A stretch of 64,000 bases of DNA from Arcobacter cryaerophilus gv. crypticus (GCF_002993025.1 NZ_NXGI01000056.1:1-64000); one strand, 5' to 3'; shown: positions 10,582 to 21,183, numbered from the stretch's first letter. Made by a program: numbers and translations. The notes: generated by a model from the sequence alone, not told the origin.

Positions 10582-13455
10582 ATGTCAAAAAGTATATCAA
10601 TAAAAGCAAAATTATTAATATTATCAATTGCGACAATTGTCTTAATATCAATAATTATAGCTATTGACTCAATCTATTCACTTAAATCTTTCTCAAGTGA
10701 AACAATAGAGAAATATAAAGAAGAAGCTTATGCAAAAAAAGAAGAAGAGCTTAAAAATTATGTTTCACTAGCTATGAAAACAGTTGAAGCTTACCATCAA
10801 AGAACTTCTGTGGAAAAAGTTAAGATTGAAGTGGAAGAAGAGCTTCAAAAGCAAACTATGTTTCTTTTTTCTATTTTAGAAGCTGAGTACGAAAAAAATA
10901 AAAATATTTTATCTAAGGATGCTTTACAAGAACGATTAAAAGATATTGTAAATGCTACTAGATATAGTAAGACTGGTTATTTTTGGATAAATGATTTAGA
11001 TGCAGTTGTTTTAATTCACCCAATAAATCCTAAATTAAATAACAAAGATATGCACGAATATAAAGACCCAAATGGTAAACAAATATTCAAAGAGTTTGCA
11101 GATATTGCAAAAAAAGATAAAGAGGGATTTATTGATTATGTTTGGCCAAAACCTGGATTTGATAAACCACAACTTAAAGTCTCTTTTGTAAAATTATTTA
11201 CTCCATATAACTGGGTTATTGGAACAGGTGAGTATGTTGAAAATGCAACAGCTAAAATTCAAGCAGAAGCTTTAAAAACTATTTCAGAGATGAGATATGC
11301 TAATAATGACTATTTTTGGATAAACGACTCACACCCTAAAATGATTAATCACCCTACAAATAGTAAATTAAATGGAACAGATTTAAGTAATTATGCTGAT
11401 CCTTATGGAACAAAATTATTTATAGAGATGGCAAGAGTTACAAATGAGAAAAAAGAGGGTGGACTTGTAAAATATTATTGGGATAAACCTGATAAGAAAA
11501 ATGATCCTAAAGAGAAGTTCTCTTATGTTCAAAGGTTTGAACCTTGGGATTGGATAATAGGAACAGGTGCTTATGTTGATGATATTGAGGCAGAAGTTGC
11601 ATTGATGAAAGAGAATACAAATGAAAAAATAGCAACTATAATAGCAAGTATTGCACTGTTTTCTTTTATTTCAGTAATAATAGCAATTTTAATTTATAAC
11701 TATTTTGTAAATAAAGCTATCATAAGACCACTTGATGAGCTTGATATTGCTATAAAAGATATAGCAAGTGGAAATGAACAAGCAGATAGAATAAATAAAA
11801 AATCAGATGATGAGATAGGAAAAATTGTTGATAGTTTTAATCAATATATTTCTAAACTTAAAAAAGGCTATATTGAAGATGGCAAAGTTATAGAAAATGT
11901 TGATGAAGTAATAGATAAAATTGCACAAGGGTTTTATGTTTACAAGATTGAAAAAACATCTTCAAGTCCACAAATTCAAAGATTAAGAGATTCAATTAAT
12001 CATATGATTGAAAGAACAAATGAAAACTTGGTGAGTTTAAATAATACTTTAATAGAGTATGGAAATTCAAATTTCAAAGGACTTGATTCAAAAATTGATA
12101 CAACAAAAGTAAATGGAGTTATGTCATCTCTAGCAACTAGTACTCAACTAATAGGTCATACAGTTTCAGAGTTTTTATCAATGATAGTAGCAACTGGTAC
12201 AAAGTTAAATAACGATACGGCAGTTTTATCTAAATCTGCAAAAGAGTTATCAGCTTCAGCAAATGAACAAGCATCATCACTAGAACAAACAGCAGCAGCC
12301 GTTGAGCAAATAACTGGAATTATAAAACAAAGCGTTCAAAAAACATCTCAAATGTCAGTTTTAGCTTTGGATCTTCAAAAATCTTCAAAAGAAGGTGAAA
12401 CGCTAGCAAGTAAAACAAATCAGGCAATGGATGAGATAAATAAAGAGGTTAGTTCTATAAATGAAGCTATTGAAGTAATTGACCAAATAGCATTCCAAAC
12501 AAATATTCTTTCACTTAATGCTGCAGTTGAAGCTGCAACTGCAGGAGAAGCTGGAAAAGGATTTGCAGTTGTTGCTCAAGAGGTTAGGAATTTGGCAAGT
12601 AGAAGTGCAGAAGCAGCTAAAGAGATAAAAAATATAGTTCAAAATGCTACATCAAAAGCAAATGAAGGGAAAAGTATAGCAAATAGTATGAAAGATGGCT
12701 ATACAGATTTAAATAAAAAGATAAATGAGACAATCACTTTAATTGAAGATGTTTCAAAAGGAAGTAAAGAGGAAGAAGTTGGGATTTTACAAATAAATGA
12801 CACAATAAATGTCTTAGATAGTGTTACTCAAGTAAATGCTAACTCTTCTAGAATAATCAGTAATCTTGCAACAGAAGCTTCAAGTTTATCAAGTAATCTT
12901 CTAAAAATTGCAGACCGTGCTAAGTTTAAACAAGTAGAACCAAAAATTATAGAAGATATAGATTTAGTATTTAAAGTTTCAAAACTTAAAAATGACCATA
13001 TTAAATTTAAGCTTGTAAATTTTGATAAAATAGGACAAAGTAAAACTCCTTGGAATGTTACTAAGCCAACTGATTGTGATTTAGGAAAATGGATTAGTGA
13101 ACAAGAACAAAAAGGTATTAATTTTACAAAAAATCAAAGCTGGAAGCATCTAAAAGAGCATCATGAAATAGTTCATAACAGTGTACAAAACTATATAAAT
13201 GAAGATTGTAAAGATGAACCAAGCAGAGATTTACTAAAAAAATTATCAGAGCAATTAGATATTTCAACTATTGAAGTATTTAAATCTTTAGATCAAGTAA
13301 AGATTGATAATATAGAAACTGCAAGTGAAAAAAATATTAATGAATTACAAACATTGCCAAGTAAAAATGAATTTAAGCCTAAGGAAATCAGTCAAACTGT
13401 AATCAAAAAAGAGTTTAAATCATCTGATAAAGATGATGAGTGGAAGAGCTTTTAG
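10582..13455 (+). CDS. Methyl-accepting chemotaxis protein, double Cache, CZB
   Basis: 957 residues. TM1 is at about 8-31. Two Cache-type ligand domains follow, each with the YFWINDxxxxxxxHP motif (near residues 131 and 243) and each ending in an IGTGxYV strand. TM2 is at about 351-376, then HAMP (about 377-430), a further HAMP-like linker (about 450-540) and the signalling domain with the hairpin tip [20 protein letters not shown] near 633. The C-terminal CZB zinc-binding domain (about 800-900) has DHIKFK, CDLGKW and EHHEIVH ligand positions. The start is the ATG with GGAG upstream; an in-frame TTG at 10564 is less likely. The ligand is probably a small organic acid or amino acid, not readable here. 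Confidence 0.93.
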   Translation: MSKSISIKAKLLILSIATIVLISIIIAIDSIYSLKSFSSETIEKYKEEAYAKKEEELKNYVSLAMKTVEAYHQRTSVEKVKIEVEEELQKQTMFLFSILEAEYEKNKNILSKDALQERLKDIVNATRYSKTGYFWINDLDAVVLIHPINPKLNNKDMHEYKDPNGKQIFKEFADIAKKDKEGFIDYVWPKPGFDKPQLKVSFVKLFTPYNWVIGTGEYVENATAKIQAEALKTISEMRYANNDYFWINDSHPKMINHPTNSKLNGTDLSNYADPYGTKLFIEMARVTNEKKEGGLVKYYWDKPDKKNDPKEKFSYVQRFEPWDWIIGTGAYVDDIEAEVALMKENTNEKIATIIASIALFSFISVIIAILIYNYFVNKAIIRPLDELDIAIKDIASGNEQADRINKKSDDEIGKIVDSFNQYISKLKKGYIEDGKVIENVDEVIDKIAQGFYVYKIEKTSSSPQIQRLRDSINHMIERTNENLVSLNNTLIEYGNSNFKGLDSKIDTTKVNGVMSSLATSTQLIGHTVSEFLSMIVATGTKLNNDTAVLSKSAKELSASANEQASSLEQTAAAVEQITGIIKQSVQKTSQMSVLALDLQKSSKEGETLASKTNQAMDEINKEVSSINEAIEVIDQIAFQTNILSLNAAVEAATAGEAGKGFAVVAQEVRNLASRSAEAAKEIKNIVQNATSKANEGKSIANSMKDGYTDLNKKINETITLIEDVSKGSKEEEVGILQINDTINVLDSVTQVNANSSRIISNLATEASSLSSNLLKIADRAKFKQVEPKIIEDIDLVFKVSKLKNDHIKFKLVNFDKIGQSKTPWNVTKPTDCDLGKWISEQEQKGINFTKNQSWKHLKEHHEIVHNSVQNYINEDCKDEPSRDLLKKLSEQLDISTIEVFKSLDQVKIDNIETASEKNINELQTLPSKNEFKPKEISQTVIKKEFKSSDKDDEWKSF

Positions 13456-13465
13456 GCTCTCTTGC
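13445..13465 (+). terminator. Possible weak terminator after chemoreceptor gene
   Basis: AGAGC (13445-13449) pairs with GCTCT (13456-13460), with the stop codon in the loop, followed by a moderately T-rich stretch. The short stem and broken U-run make this weak. Confidence 0.35.
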
Positions 13466-13512
13466 TTTACTTTAAATAATTCTTCAAATCTAAATATTTA
13501 TTAAAAAATAGA

Positions 13513-13518
13513 TATAAT
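13513..13518 (+). promoter_or_regulatory. Putative -10 box for U32 peptidase-like gene
   Basis: GATATAATC gives a perfect TATAAT about 53 bases before the ATG at 13571, preceded by T-rich DNA. Confidence 0.5.
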
Positions 13519-13570
13519 CTTAACTTAATTTTAATCAAAAAAATTTATTAAAAACAATCAAAGGAATTTT

Positions 13571-14860
13571 ATGAGTAAGCAAAAAGTTGAGTTACTCTCA
13601 CCTGCTGGAAATTTAGAAAAATTAAAAATAGCTATAAAATATGGAGCAGATGCGGTTTATGGTGGAGTTAGTCATTTTAGTTTAAGAATAAGAGCTAGTA
13701 AAGAGTTCACGTATGAAACTTTTAAAGAAGCAATAGATTATGCTCATGAGCGAGGCAAAAAAGTATATGCTACAATTAATGGATTCCCATTTAACTCTCA
13801 AATTGAACTTTTAAAAACACATATTAAAAAAATGGCAGAGTTAAAACCTGATGCTTTTATTGTTGCAGCTCCTGGAGTTGTAAGACTTTGTAGGCAAATC
13901 GCTCCTGAGATAGAGATTCATCTATCAACTCAAGCAAATGTTTTAAACTATCTTGATGCTCAAGTTTTTTGGGATATGGGAGTTAAAAGAATAGTTGTTG
14001 CAAGAGAAATTTCACTAAAAGATGTGATGGAGATAAAAAAACATCTTCCAGATATGGAAATCGAGATTTTTGTTCATGGTTCTATGTGTTTTGCCTATAG
14101 TGGTAGATGCTTAATTAGTGCTGTTCAAATGGGAAGAGTTCCTAATCGTGGAAGTTGTGCAAATGATTGTAGATTTGAATATACACTTTATGCTGGAAAT
14201 GATGAGCATGGAAGTCTTTTTAGGCTAGAAGAAGAACCAGGAGTTGGAACTTATATATTTAACTCAAAAGATATGAATTTGGCTTCTCACATACAAGAGA
14301 TCCTTGATAGTGGAGCTGTGGATAGTTTAAAAATAGAAGGAAGAACAAAATCTCCATACTATGCAGCTGTTACAGCAAAAGCATATAGAGAAGCTATTGA
14401 TGACTATTATGATGGTAAATTTGAACCAGCAAAATATCAAAAAGAGTTATATACTACAAAAAATAGAGGATTTACGGATGCATATTTAATTCATAGACCT
14501 TTTGAGAAAACAGATTCTCAAAATCACGATTATGCTTTAAGCAAAGGCTCATTTGAAGTAACTGGACTTGTAACAGAAGATGAACAGCACTTTTTGTGTA
14601 AATATAAAGTCTATCCAAATGAAGATATAGAGATATTTACTCCTCACAACACAGTTTTGGATACTTGTGAAAATGAAATAGGTAAAGTTTTTAAAAAAGA
14701 AAATGGTTTATACTATATAAATTTTAAAAAGATTTTAACAGATACAAACAAAGAGCTTGAAAGTGTTCATAGTGGAAATGTAAATAAAATACAACTTCCT
14801 TGTAAACTACCATACCTTACAATGTTTAGAGTAGAAAATATTGCTGAAAATATAGAATAA
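13571..14860 (+). CDS. trhP: U32 family protein, TrhP-type tRNA hydroxylation
   Basis: 429 residues. It starts with the family hallmark LLSPAGNLEKLKIAIKYGAD and has the U32 signature EIFVHGSMCFAYSGRC near residue 175, followed by GSCANDCR. These cysteines would hold an iron-sulfur cluster. Length and motifs fit the TrhP (YegQ) branch, which makes 5-hydroxyuridine at the tRNA wobble position from prephenate-derived chemistry. Older annotations call it a collagenase-like peptidase. The assignment to TrhP over RlhA rests on length. C. jejuni has the orthologue just before purE. The RBS is AAAGGAA. Confidence 0.85.
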   Translation: MSKQKVELLSPAGNLEKLKIAIKYGADAVYGGVSHFSLRIRASKEFTYETFKEAIDYAHERGKKVYATINGFPFNSQIELLKTHIKKMAELKPDAFIVAAPGVVRLCRQIAPEIEIHLSTQANVLNYLDAQVFWDMGVKRIVVAREISLKDVMEIKKHLPDMEIEIFVHGSMCFAYSGRCLISAVQMGRVPNRGSCANDCRFEYTLYAGNDEHGSLFRLEEEPGVGTYIFNSKDMNLASHIQEILDSGAVDSLKIEGRTKSPYYAAVTAKAYREAIDDYYDGKFEPAKYQKELYTTKNRGFTDAYLIHRPFEKTDSQNHDYALSKGSFEVTGLVTEDEQHFLCKYKVYPNEDIEIFTPHNTVLDTCENEIGKVFKKENGLYYINFKKILTDTNKELESVHSGNVNKIQLPCKLPYLTMFRVENIAENIE

Positions 14861-14861
14861 A

Positions 14862-16118
14862 ATGATTTTTTTTAGAGCCACAAATAGCATTAATATTAAA
14901 ATAACAGATGGAACAATCTTAAAGTACAATAGGTTTAAAGCACCTATTGGAATAGAGAATGAGACAATATATCTTACAACTTATGATGATTTTAATGACT
15001 TAAGAGATATCTTTGCAAAAGTTGATAAAAGTAAATATAATGCAAAAATTATAAACGAACAAAGTGTACTAAAAAATCCATCATTTCCTACTCAGTTGGG
15101 AGTAATTATTGAAAATGAAAGTATAGAGAGATTGGAGCTTAAAGATTTAAAATTTTTGGAGTTAAAAGAGCAGAATTTTTTAAATCAACTAAAAAGTTTT
15201 CATAAAACTAGTATAAAAGTTGCTATTATTGGAAGTTTGGGAAGTAGTATTAGTCAAATGATAAGTGGAATGGCGGCACTTAGAATTTTTTATAATAAAT
15301 TAAAAGAGATATACAAAGTTGTAAAACTTGATGTATATATAAAAGCTTCAAACAATAGTTATTATAATAGAGACAAAAGTATATATTCAACTCAAGATTA
15401 TATAAGTGAGATTTTGCCATTGGCAATAAATAGCAAAACTATTTGTGAATATGATTATTTTGTTGATAATAGTATCGATATTACAAAAATATTAGATATA
15501 AATCCAGTAGATGCTTGGCTTTTTAAGTTTGGGATTGATTATAAAAAAATATCAGATTTAGAAAAATTCTCACAGCTAAAAACAGAGCATTTTGAACTAA
15601 CAAAAGGTTTAAAACAAAAGATACAAGAGCGTAAACAAAGAGGAAAACTTTTACTTTTTCATCCTTATAGTGCAAATATAAATAAATCTATTCCTCAAAA
15701 CTTTGCTATTGAGATTTTAAAAAATTTGATAGACAAGTTAGACGATTATACAATCGTTTCAACTCTTTTAATTGATAATAAAATAAAAGCAGATAACTTT
15801 TTGGATTTATCGTCTTATTCAAAATCTATTGAAGATTTTATATATATAGTTTCATCTAGTGATAAGCTAATTACTGCTTACACATCAGCACTTCATATAG
15901 CAGATTGTTTTATGATACCAACACTTTGTATAGCAACATTTAAAGAGTATGAAGAGCAGCTAAAATATTATAAATGCACAAAAACAATTTTTGTAAAAGA
16001 TAGCTCAAAAAATCTATCAAAATTTATATATGAGAATGATAGTTTGACTATAAATAAATTTGAAGAGTGGAAAAAACTTAAGATAGAAAGAATAGTAAAA
16101 GTCTTAGAAAGTTTTTGA
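14862..16118 (+). CDS. Putative glycosyltransferase-like protein (GT9-like)
   Basis: 418 residues, not firmly recognised. The C-terminal half (about 130-400) resembles the heptosyltransferase (GT9) fold: a first Rossmann-like segment IKVAIIGSLGSSISQMISG, a central LLLFHPYSA segment and a late SSSDKLITAYTSALHIADC, where GT9 enzymes show a conserved sugar-nucleotide site. The N-terminal 130 residues match nothing I know. It begins one base after the preceding stop, so it is in the same transcript as the U32 gene. The substrate and even enzymatic activity are inference. Confidence 0.55.
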   Translation: MIFFRATNSINIKITDGTILKYNRFKAPIGIENETIYLTTYDDFNDLRDIFAKVDKSKYNAKIINEQSVLKNPSFPTQLGVIIENESIERLELKDLKFLELKEQNFLNQLKSFHKTSIKVAIIGSLGSSISQMISGMAALRIFYNKLKEIYKVVKLDVYIKASNNSYYNRDKSIYSTQDYISEILPLAINSKTICEYDYFVDNSIDITKILDINPVDAWLFKFGIDYKKISDLEKFSQLKTEHFELTKGLKQKIQERKQRGKLLLFHPYSANINKSIPQNFAIEILKNLIDKLDDYTIVSTLLIDNKIKADNFLDLSSYSKSIEDFIYIVSSSDKLITAYTSALHIADCFMIPTLCIATFKEYEEQLKYYKCTKTIFVKDSSKNLSKFIYENDSLTINKFEEWKKLKIERIVKVLESF

Positions 16119-16124
16119 TATAAT
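16119..16124 (+). promoter_or_regulatory. Putative -10 box for purE operon
   Basis: TATAAT begins one base after the preceding stop codon and 39 bases before purE. Good match; a new transcript may start here for the long housekeeping run. Confidence 0.55.
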
Positions 16125-16157
16125 CAGACTTTTAAAAATAAATAAATAGGAATAAAA

Positions 16158-16652
16158 ATGAAATTTGTATCAATCATTATGGGTAGTAAGTCAGATTATG
16201 AAATTATGAAAAACTGTGCAGATACTTTTGAGCAATTCAAAGTAAAATATGAGTTAATTATCTCTTCAGCTCACAGAAGTCCTGAAAGAACAAAAGAGTA
16301 TGTAAAAGAAGCTGAAGAAAAAGGTGCTATTGCATTTATTGCAGCAGCTGGAATGGCAGCTCATTTAGCTGGTGCATTAGCAGCTACTACAACAAAACCA
16401 ATTATTGGAGTTCCTATGAAAGGTGGTGCAATGGATGGTATGGATGCTATGCTTTCAACTGTTCAAATGCCTGCTGGTATGCCAGTTGCTACAGTTGCTC
16501 TTGGAAAAGCAGGTGCAATTAATGCTGCTTATTTAGCAATGCAGATTTTAGCAATTAGTGATAAAGATTTAGCAATAAAACTAAAAGAAGATAGAATTGT
16601 AAAAGCAAAAGCTGTTGAGACTGATTCAAAAGATATTGAAGTGATTTTATAA
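16158..16652 (+). CDS. purE: N5-carboxyaminoimidazole ribonucleotide mutase
   Basis: 164-residue class I PurE, converting N5-CAIR to CAIR in purine synthesis. Signature segments are IIMGSKSDYEIMKN at the start, SAHRSPERT (catalytic His), AAAGMAAHLAG and GVPMKGGAMDGMDAM. Length is normal for the octameric class I enzyme. purK, its usual partner, is not next to it. The RBS AGGAAT is well placed. Identity is certain. Confidence 0.97.
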   Translation: MKFVSIIMGSKSDYEIMKNCADTFEQFKVKYELIISSAHRSPERTKEYVKEAEEKGAIAFIAAAGMAAHLAGALAATTTKPIIGVPMKGGAMDGMDAMLSTVQMPAGMPVATVALGKAGAINAAYLAMQILAISDKDLAIKLKEDRIVKAKAVETDSKDIEVIL

Positions 16653-16654
16653 TA

Positions 16655-16885
16655 TTGAAGCCAATTGCACTATTTACTTTACCAAACTGTAAATGGTGCC
16701 AAGAGGCTATTAGCTACTTAAAAAGTCGAAAACTGAAATTTAATCAAATAGACTTAACAAAAAATAAAAAAGCCTTATATGATTGTCAAAAAAGATGCAA
16801 AGGTGCTCCAGTTTTTTTAGTTGGAGATGTTTGGATATGCGGTTTTGACAAAGATAAATTAAATAAAGAGTTAGGAATAAAATAA
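16655..16885 (+). CDS. Glutaredoxin-like protein
   Basis: 76 residues, thioredoxin fold: active-site CKWC at residues 13-16 and a cis-Pro segment GAPVFLVGD near 50-58. A CxxC glutaredoxin-type redox protein in the cytoplasm; the client is unknown. The start is TTG two bases after the purE stop, without a strong RBS, so translation is probably coupled to purE. The same small gene sits between purE and glyQ in Campylobacter. Two extra cysteines (near 44 and 48) are outside the active site. Confidence 0.8.
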   Translation: MKPIALFTLPNCKWCQEAISYLKSRKLKFNQIDLTKNKKALYDCQKRCKGAPVFLVGDVWICGFDKDKLNKELGIK

Positions 16886-16887
16886 AG

Positions 16888-17772
16888 ATGCTTACTTTTT
16901 CACAAATGTTATTAAAGCTTCAAGAGTTCTGGGCAAATGAGGGTTGCAATATTGTTCAACCTTACGATATACCAGCAGGCGCTGGAACTTTTCATCCAGC
17001 AACTTTGCTTAGAAGTCTTGATTCAACTCCTTGGAGTGTTGCTTATGTTGCACCATCAAGAAGACCAACAGATGGAAGATATGGAGAGAATCCAAATAGA
17101 TTAGGTTCATATTATCAGTTTCAAGTTTTAATAAAACCAAGCTTAGAAAATATTCAAGATTTATATTTAAAATCATTAGAATATTTAGGTCTTGATTTAA
17201 GCCGTCACGATGTTAGATTTGTAGAAGATAACTGGGAATCACCAACTTTAGGAGCTTGGGGACTTGGATGGGAAGTTTGGCTTGATGGAATGGAAGTTAC
17301 TCAATTTACATATTTCCAACAAGTTGGAGGACTTCCTTGTGATCCAGTTGCTGTTGAAATAACATATGGAACAGAAAGACTTGCAATGTATCTTCAAGGA
17401 GTTGATTCAGTTTTTGATATTGTTTGGAATGAAAATAAACACGGAATTACAACTTATGCAGATGTTCACAAAGAAGGTGAATATCAGTTTTCAAAATATA
17501 ATTTTGAAGTAGCAAATACAACAAAACTATTTAGAGATTTTGAAGAAGCGTTTAATGAGTGTAAAGCTTGTTTGGAAGCACAACTTCCACTTCCTGCATA
17601 TGATCAATGTATGATAGCAAGTCATGCATTTAATACTTTAGATGCAAGAAAAGCAATAAGTGTAACTGAAAGACAAAACTATATTTTAAAAGTGCGAGAA
17701 CTTTCACAAGCATGTGCTGTTATGTATAAAGAGCAAGAAAATGATAGATTAAAAAGAGTTGGAAGAGCATAA
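16888..17772 (+). CDS. glyQ: Glycyl-tRNA synthetase alpha subunit
   Basis: 294 residues, the catalytic subunit of the bacterial alpha2beta2 GlyRS that charges tRNA-Gly. The start [20 protein letters not shown] and the motifs [18 protein letters not shown] and [13 protein letters not shown] are diagnostic. glyS (beta) is not adjacent, as is usual in Campylobacterota. It is two bases after the glutaredoxin-like gene and two before the Nif3 gene. Identity is certain. Confidence 0.97.
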   Translation: MLTFSQMLLKLQEFWANEGCNIVQPYDIPAGAGTFHPATLLRSLDSTPWSVAYVAPSRRPTDGRYGENPNRLGSYYQFQVLIKPSLENIQDLYLKSLEYLGLDLSRHDVRFVEDNWESPTLGAWGLGWEVWLDGMEVTQFTYFQQVGGLPCDPVAVEITYGTERLAMYLQGVDSVFDIVWNENKHGITTYADVHKEGEYQFSKYNFEVANTTKLFRDFEEAFNECKACLEAQLPLPAYDQCMIASHAFNTLDARKAISVTERQNYILKVRELSQACAVMYKEQENDRLKRVGRA

Positions 17773-17774
17773 AA

Positions 17775-18521
17775 GTGAAAATAAGAGATATTTATGAATT
17801 TTTAAATTTAATTAGTCCTTTTGAACTACAAGAAAAATGGGATAATTCAGGACTTCTTGTAGGAAATATGGATGATAGTTTTGAAAATTTATATCTTAGT
17901 ATGGATTTGGACTTAGAGTTGGTAGAAAATTTAAAACCAAACTCTTTAGTAATAACTCATCATCCTTTAATATTTGTTGGATTAAAAAAAGTGAATTACG
18001 ACACTTACAGCACTAAAATTTTAAAAGAGCTAATAAAAAAAGATATTGCACTAATTTCTATGCACACAAATATTGATAAAACACATTTAAATAGATTTGT
18101 AGTTGAGAATATTTTAGGATTTAAAATAGCTAATCAAAATGAGTTTATAGCAAATTGTGAAGTTAATATGAGTTTTGATGAGTTATTAAAATATTTATCA
18201 TCTAAATTAAATTTAAAAAATATAAAATTTGTAAAAACAAAAGATAATATTAAAACATTGGCTATTTGTACAGGAAGTGCAATGAGTTTAATAGATGAGG
18301 TTAAAGCAGATTGCTTTATAACAGGTGATATAAAATATCACGATGCAATGGAAGCAAAAGCTAGAGGATTGTCTTTAATTGACATAAGACACTATGAGAG
18401 TGAAAATCATTTTAATATACTTTTGGAAGAACTTCTAGAAGAATATTTGAAAAAAAATAAATTAAAAGCTATAATAACAGCTTCAAAAAATCCATTTGAG
18501 TTTTTTAAGGAGAAACATTGA
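17775..18521 (+). CDS. Nif3-like dinuclear metal centre protein
   Basis: 248 residues of the Nif3/YbgI family. Metal ligands are visible in VITHHPLIF near residue 59 (HH), SMHTNIDK near 95, and the C-terminal HYESE near 213. The family forms hexameric rings with a two-metal site. Names such as GTP cyclohydrolase type 2 are used, but the physiological reaction is not settled. GTG start, two bases after glyQ; the stop overlaps the next gene's TTG start. The same neighbour order occurs in C. jejuni. Confidence 0.88.
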   Translation: MKIRDIYEFLNLISPFELQEKWDNSGLLVGNMDDSFENLYLSMDLDLELVENLKPNSLVITHHPLIFVGLKKVNYDTYSTKILKELIKKDIALISMHTNIDKTHLNRFVVENILGFKIANQNEFIANCEVNMSFDELLKYLSSKLNLKNIKFVKTKDNIKTLAICTGSAMSLIDEVKADCFITGDIKYHDAMEAKARGLSLIDIRHYESENHFNILLEELLEEYLKKNKLKAIITASKNPFEFFKEKH

Positions 18522-19246
18522 ATAAATATTTACAAGATTTAATTGCTTTGTCAAAATATGATACAAGTATTAGTCAGTTTGACCCAAAAATTGAAAATCA
18601 AAAAGCAAAATTAGCCGTTTTTGTAGAAACAGCAGAGGCACTAAAAGTTTCTATAAATAGTGTTTATTTAGAGATTGATGAGTTAAAATCTAAAAGAACA
18701 AAAAATAATATTCATTTAGCAGAGTTAAAAACAAAACTAGATCAAATCGCTAAAAAGAATAAAGAAGTAACAAATGAAAAAGAGTTAAAAGCTCTTCAGC
18801 TTGAAGAAGAAATTGCAAAAGAACAGGTGAGTTTTGCAAATGAAGAGATAGAAAGATTTGATAAATTAACAGTTGCAAAAGAAGAGAAATTAAAAGAACT
18901 TCAAGAAAAACTAAAAACTGAAGAAGAAGATATTAAAGAGATTAGAATTTCTGTTGATAATGAAATTGAAGCAATCAACAAAGAAAGAAATGTAATTTAT
19001 GACAAAAGAAATGAACTTTTGGATCAATTTGATAAAAAAATATTAACTTTCTATGAAAAAATCAAAAGATGGGCAAAAGATACAGCAGTAGTTCCTGTAA
19101 AGCAACAAGCTTGTTATGGTTGTTTTATTAAGATAAATGACAAAACTTATGCTGAGGTTTTAAAAGGTGAAGAGATTGTAAATTGTCTTCATTGTGGAAG
19201 AATTCTTTATAAAGGTGAAGAAGAAACAGCTGCAACAGAGGCTTAA
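18518..19246 (+). CDS. Coiled-coil protein with C4 zinc ribbon
   Basis: 242 residues. A long coiled coil (about 20-185) precedes a C-terminal zinc ribbon with two Cys pairs: CYGCF near residue 204 and CLHCG near 229. The family (zf-RING_7/DUF164-like) is widespread and its role is not settled. The H. pylori homologue was crystallised as a coiled-coil hook with a ribbon, suggesting nucleic-acid or protein binding. The start is TTG at 18518 with AAGGAG nine bases upstream, overlapping the previous stop (TTGA). Confidence 0.85.
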   Translation: MNKYLQDLIALSKYDTSISQFDPKIENQKAKLAVFVETAEALKVSINSVYLEIDELKSKRTKNNIHLAELKTKLDQIAKKNKEVTNEKELKALQLEEEIAKEQVSFANEEIERFDKLTVAKEEKLKELQEKLKTEEEDIKEIRISVDNEIEAINKERNVIYDKRNELLDQFDKKILTFYEKIKRWAKDTAVVPVKQQACYGCFIKINDKTYAEVLKGEEIVNCLHCGRILYKGEEETAATEA

Positions 19247-19247
19247 T

Positions 19248-20396
19248 TTGAGCCTTTTTGCACTTTTTTATAACTTTATTTTACTTGTAGTTTATATTGC
19301 TTTAACTCCATATTTATTCTACAAGTCAAAAAGTAAAAAATATAAAATTGCAATTCCTGCAAAATTTTTCTTAAAAAATAATCCAAAATTTGAAAAATCT
19401 GGTGTTTGGTTTCACTCTTGTTCTATGGGTGAAGTTAGAGCTATAAAACCTCTTATAAAAGAGTTTGAAGAGCAATCAAACATTACGGTTATTACAAATA
19501 CAGGATTTGATGAAGCAAAAGCTATTTGCAAAAATGTTAGATTTTTACCTTTTGAGATTTTTTTGCCTTTTTGGATAATAAGACAAAAAGTTTTAGTAGT
19601 TATGGAAGCAGAACTTTGGTATATGCTTTTTTTAATTGCCAAAAAAAAAGGTGCAAAAACTTTACTTATAAATGCTAGAATTTCTGATAAATCATATAAA
19701 TCTTATCTTAGATTTAGATTTTTTTATAAAAAAATTTTTAAAAATATAGATAAAGTTTTTGCACAAAGTGAAGTTGATAAAAAAAGATTAGAAGAGCTTG
19801 GGGCTTCAAATGTTGAAGTGATTGGAAATATAAAATTAGCACAGCTTCCAAAAAAGAAAGCTCTGTTTGACAAACCAAATATTACAACAATAGTAGCAGC
19901 AAGTACTCATGAAGGTGAAGAAGAGCTTGTTTTAAATGCTTATAATAAAGAGTTCGGAAAACTTATTATTGTTCCTAGGCATCCTGAGAGATTTGTAAAA
20001 GTTGAAGAGCTAATTAAAATTTATGTAAAAGATAAAAATCTTAGTTTTCATAAATTTAGTGATAAAGAGGATTTTTCTAGTGATATAGTTTTAGTAGATG
20101 TCATGGGAATTTTAAATGATATTTACGAAATAAGTGATATTACAATTTTAGGTGGAGCATTTTCAAAGATTGGCGGACACAATCCTATCGAGCCTGCTTT
20201 TTTTGGAAATGTGATTATTAGTGGAAAAAATATTTTTAACCAAAAATCACTTTTTGAGTGTATAAACAACTATTATTTAATAGAAAACAGTGAGTTAAAA
20301 GAGTATTTAGAAAAAGCGAATACTCTTTTAAAACCAGAATTAATAAAAGAAGGTTCATTTGAACCTATAATAAAGGAGATAAAAAAATGGCAGTAG
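19248..20396 (+). CDS. waaA: Kdo transferase (3-deoxy-D-manno-octulosonate transferase)
   Basis: About 382 residues. An N-terminal membrane anchor (about 3-22) is followed by a GT30 glycosyltransferase that adds Kdo to lipid A precursor at the inner membrane. Family segments are GVWFHSCSMGEVRAIKPLI, the acceptor-side EAELWY and, late, LGGAFSKIGGHNPIEPAF. I chose the TTG at 19248, right after the preceding stop, because it begins SLFALFYNFILL like other WaaA proteins; an ATG at 19194 inside the zinc-ribbon gene would add a charged stretch. The 3' end overlaps the next gene by ten bases. Confidence 0.92.
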   Translation: MSLFALFYNFILLVVYIALTPYLFYKSKSKKYKIAIPAKFFLKNNPKFEKSGVWFHSCSMGEVRAIKPLIKEFEEQSNITVITNTGFDEAKAICKNVRFLPFEIFLPFWIIRQKVLVVMEAELWYMLFLIAKKKGAKTLLINARISDKSYKSYLRFRFFYKKIFKNIDKVFAQSEVDKKRLEELGASNVEVIGNIKLAQLPKKKALFDKPNITTIVAASTHEGEEELVLNAYNKEFGKLIIVPRHPERFVKVEELIKIYVKDKNLSFHKFSDKEDFSSDIVLVDVMGILNDIYEISDITILGGAFSKIGGHNPIEPAFFGNVIISGKNIFNQKSLFECINNYYLIENSELKEYLEKANTLLKPELIKEGSFEPIIKEIKKWQ

Positions 20397-21139
20397 GATA
20401 TGATAAAGCATACAAGCTTCTAGCAATTCAAGAAAGAATATCAAATGCAAAAGCAAAAGATTTAATTGACAGAGGTTTGGTAAAAGTTGGTGATAAAAAA
20501 GTAATGATTGCTCGTGGTGAGATAAAAGAAGATACAAAATTTAGTGTAAAAGAGCTAGCAAAAACAAAAGTTATTTTTGAAGATGATGATATTTTGGTAG
20601 TTGACAAACCAGCATTTTTAACAGCAGATGAAATTGCAAAAACTTTTAAAAATGCAATACTTCTAAATAGACTTGATAAAGAGACAAGTGGTGTTATGAT
20701 GTTTGCAAAAAATGAAGAGTTTCAGAAAAAAGCTATAAAAGAGTTTGCACAAAATAAAGTATATAAAGAGTATGTGGCTATTGTTGAAGGTAAAGTTATA
20801 GAAGAGATTGTAATAGACAAACCAATTTTAACAACGAAAGATAGAGGAGTTGCTAAATCAAAAGTTGATAAAAATGGAAAAAATGCAAAAACAACTGTTT
20901 ATCCACTTTTAGTAGAAGGAAATAAATCAAAGATAAAACTAGTAATTGAAAGTGGAAGAACTCATCAAATTAGAGTTCACTTAAATTTTGTTGGATTACC
21001 AATTATTGGTGATGCAATATATGGAAGAACAGCTTCAAATGTAAATAGAGTTTTACTTCATTCAAAAATTACAAAAATCTTTGATTATACTTTTGAGGCA
21101 CGTGAGCCAAAAGAGTTTAAAGTGTATGACTTTAGCTAA
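20387..21139 (+). CDS. RluA-family pseudouridine synthase
   Basis: 250 residues. An N-terminal S4-like RNA-binding part (about 8-45) is followed by the catalytic domain with LLNRLDKETSGVMMFAKN near residue 95; the Asp is the universal nucleophile. ESGRTHQIRVHL near 195 is the RluA-type second motif. It isomerises uridines in rRNA or tRNA; the exact site cannot be read. The ATG with AAAGGAG lies inside the end of waaA, so the two are coupled. It is the counterpart of the C. jejuni gene between kdtA and ffh. Confidence 0.9.
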   Translation: MAVGYDKAYKLLAIQERISNAKAKDLIDRGLVKVGDKKVMIARGEIKEDTKFSVKELAKTKVIFEDDDILVVDKPAFLTADEIAKTFKNAILLNRLDKETSGVMMFAKNEEFQKKAIKEFAQNKVYKEYVAIVEGKVIEEIVIDKPILTTKDRGVAKSKVDKNGKNAKTTVYPLLVEGNKSKIKLVIESGRTHQIRVHLNFVGLPIIGDAIYGRTASNVNRVLLHSKITKIFDYTFEAREPKEFKVYDFS

Positions 21140-21160
21140 AATTAAGCTCTATAAAAACTA

Positions 21161-21183
21161 AAAGCCTAGAATATAGGCTTTTT
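21161..21183 (+). terminator. Intrinsic terminator after pseudouridine synthase gene
   Basis: AAAGCCTA (21161-21168) pairs with TAGGCTTT (21174-21181), loop GAATA, then T residues. It is the likely end of the transcript that starts at purE. Confidence 0.75.

Noticed and set aside
19194..19247. Upstream ATG start for waaA
   Set aside because: It would add a Lys/Gln-rich stretch inside the zinc-ribbon gene; the TTG after that stop fits the family N terminus.
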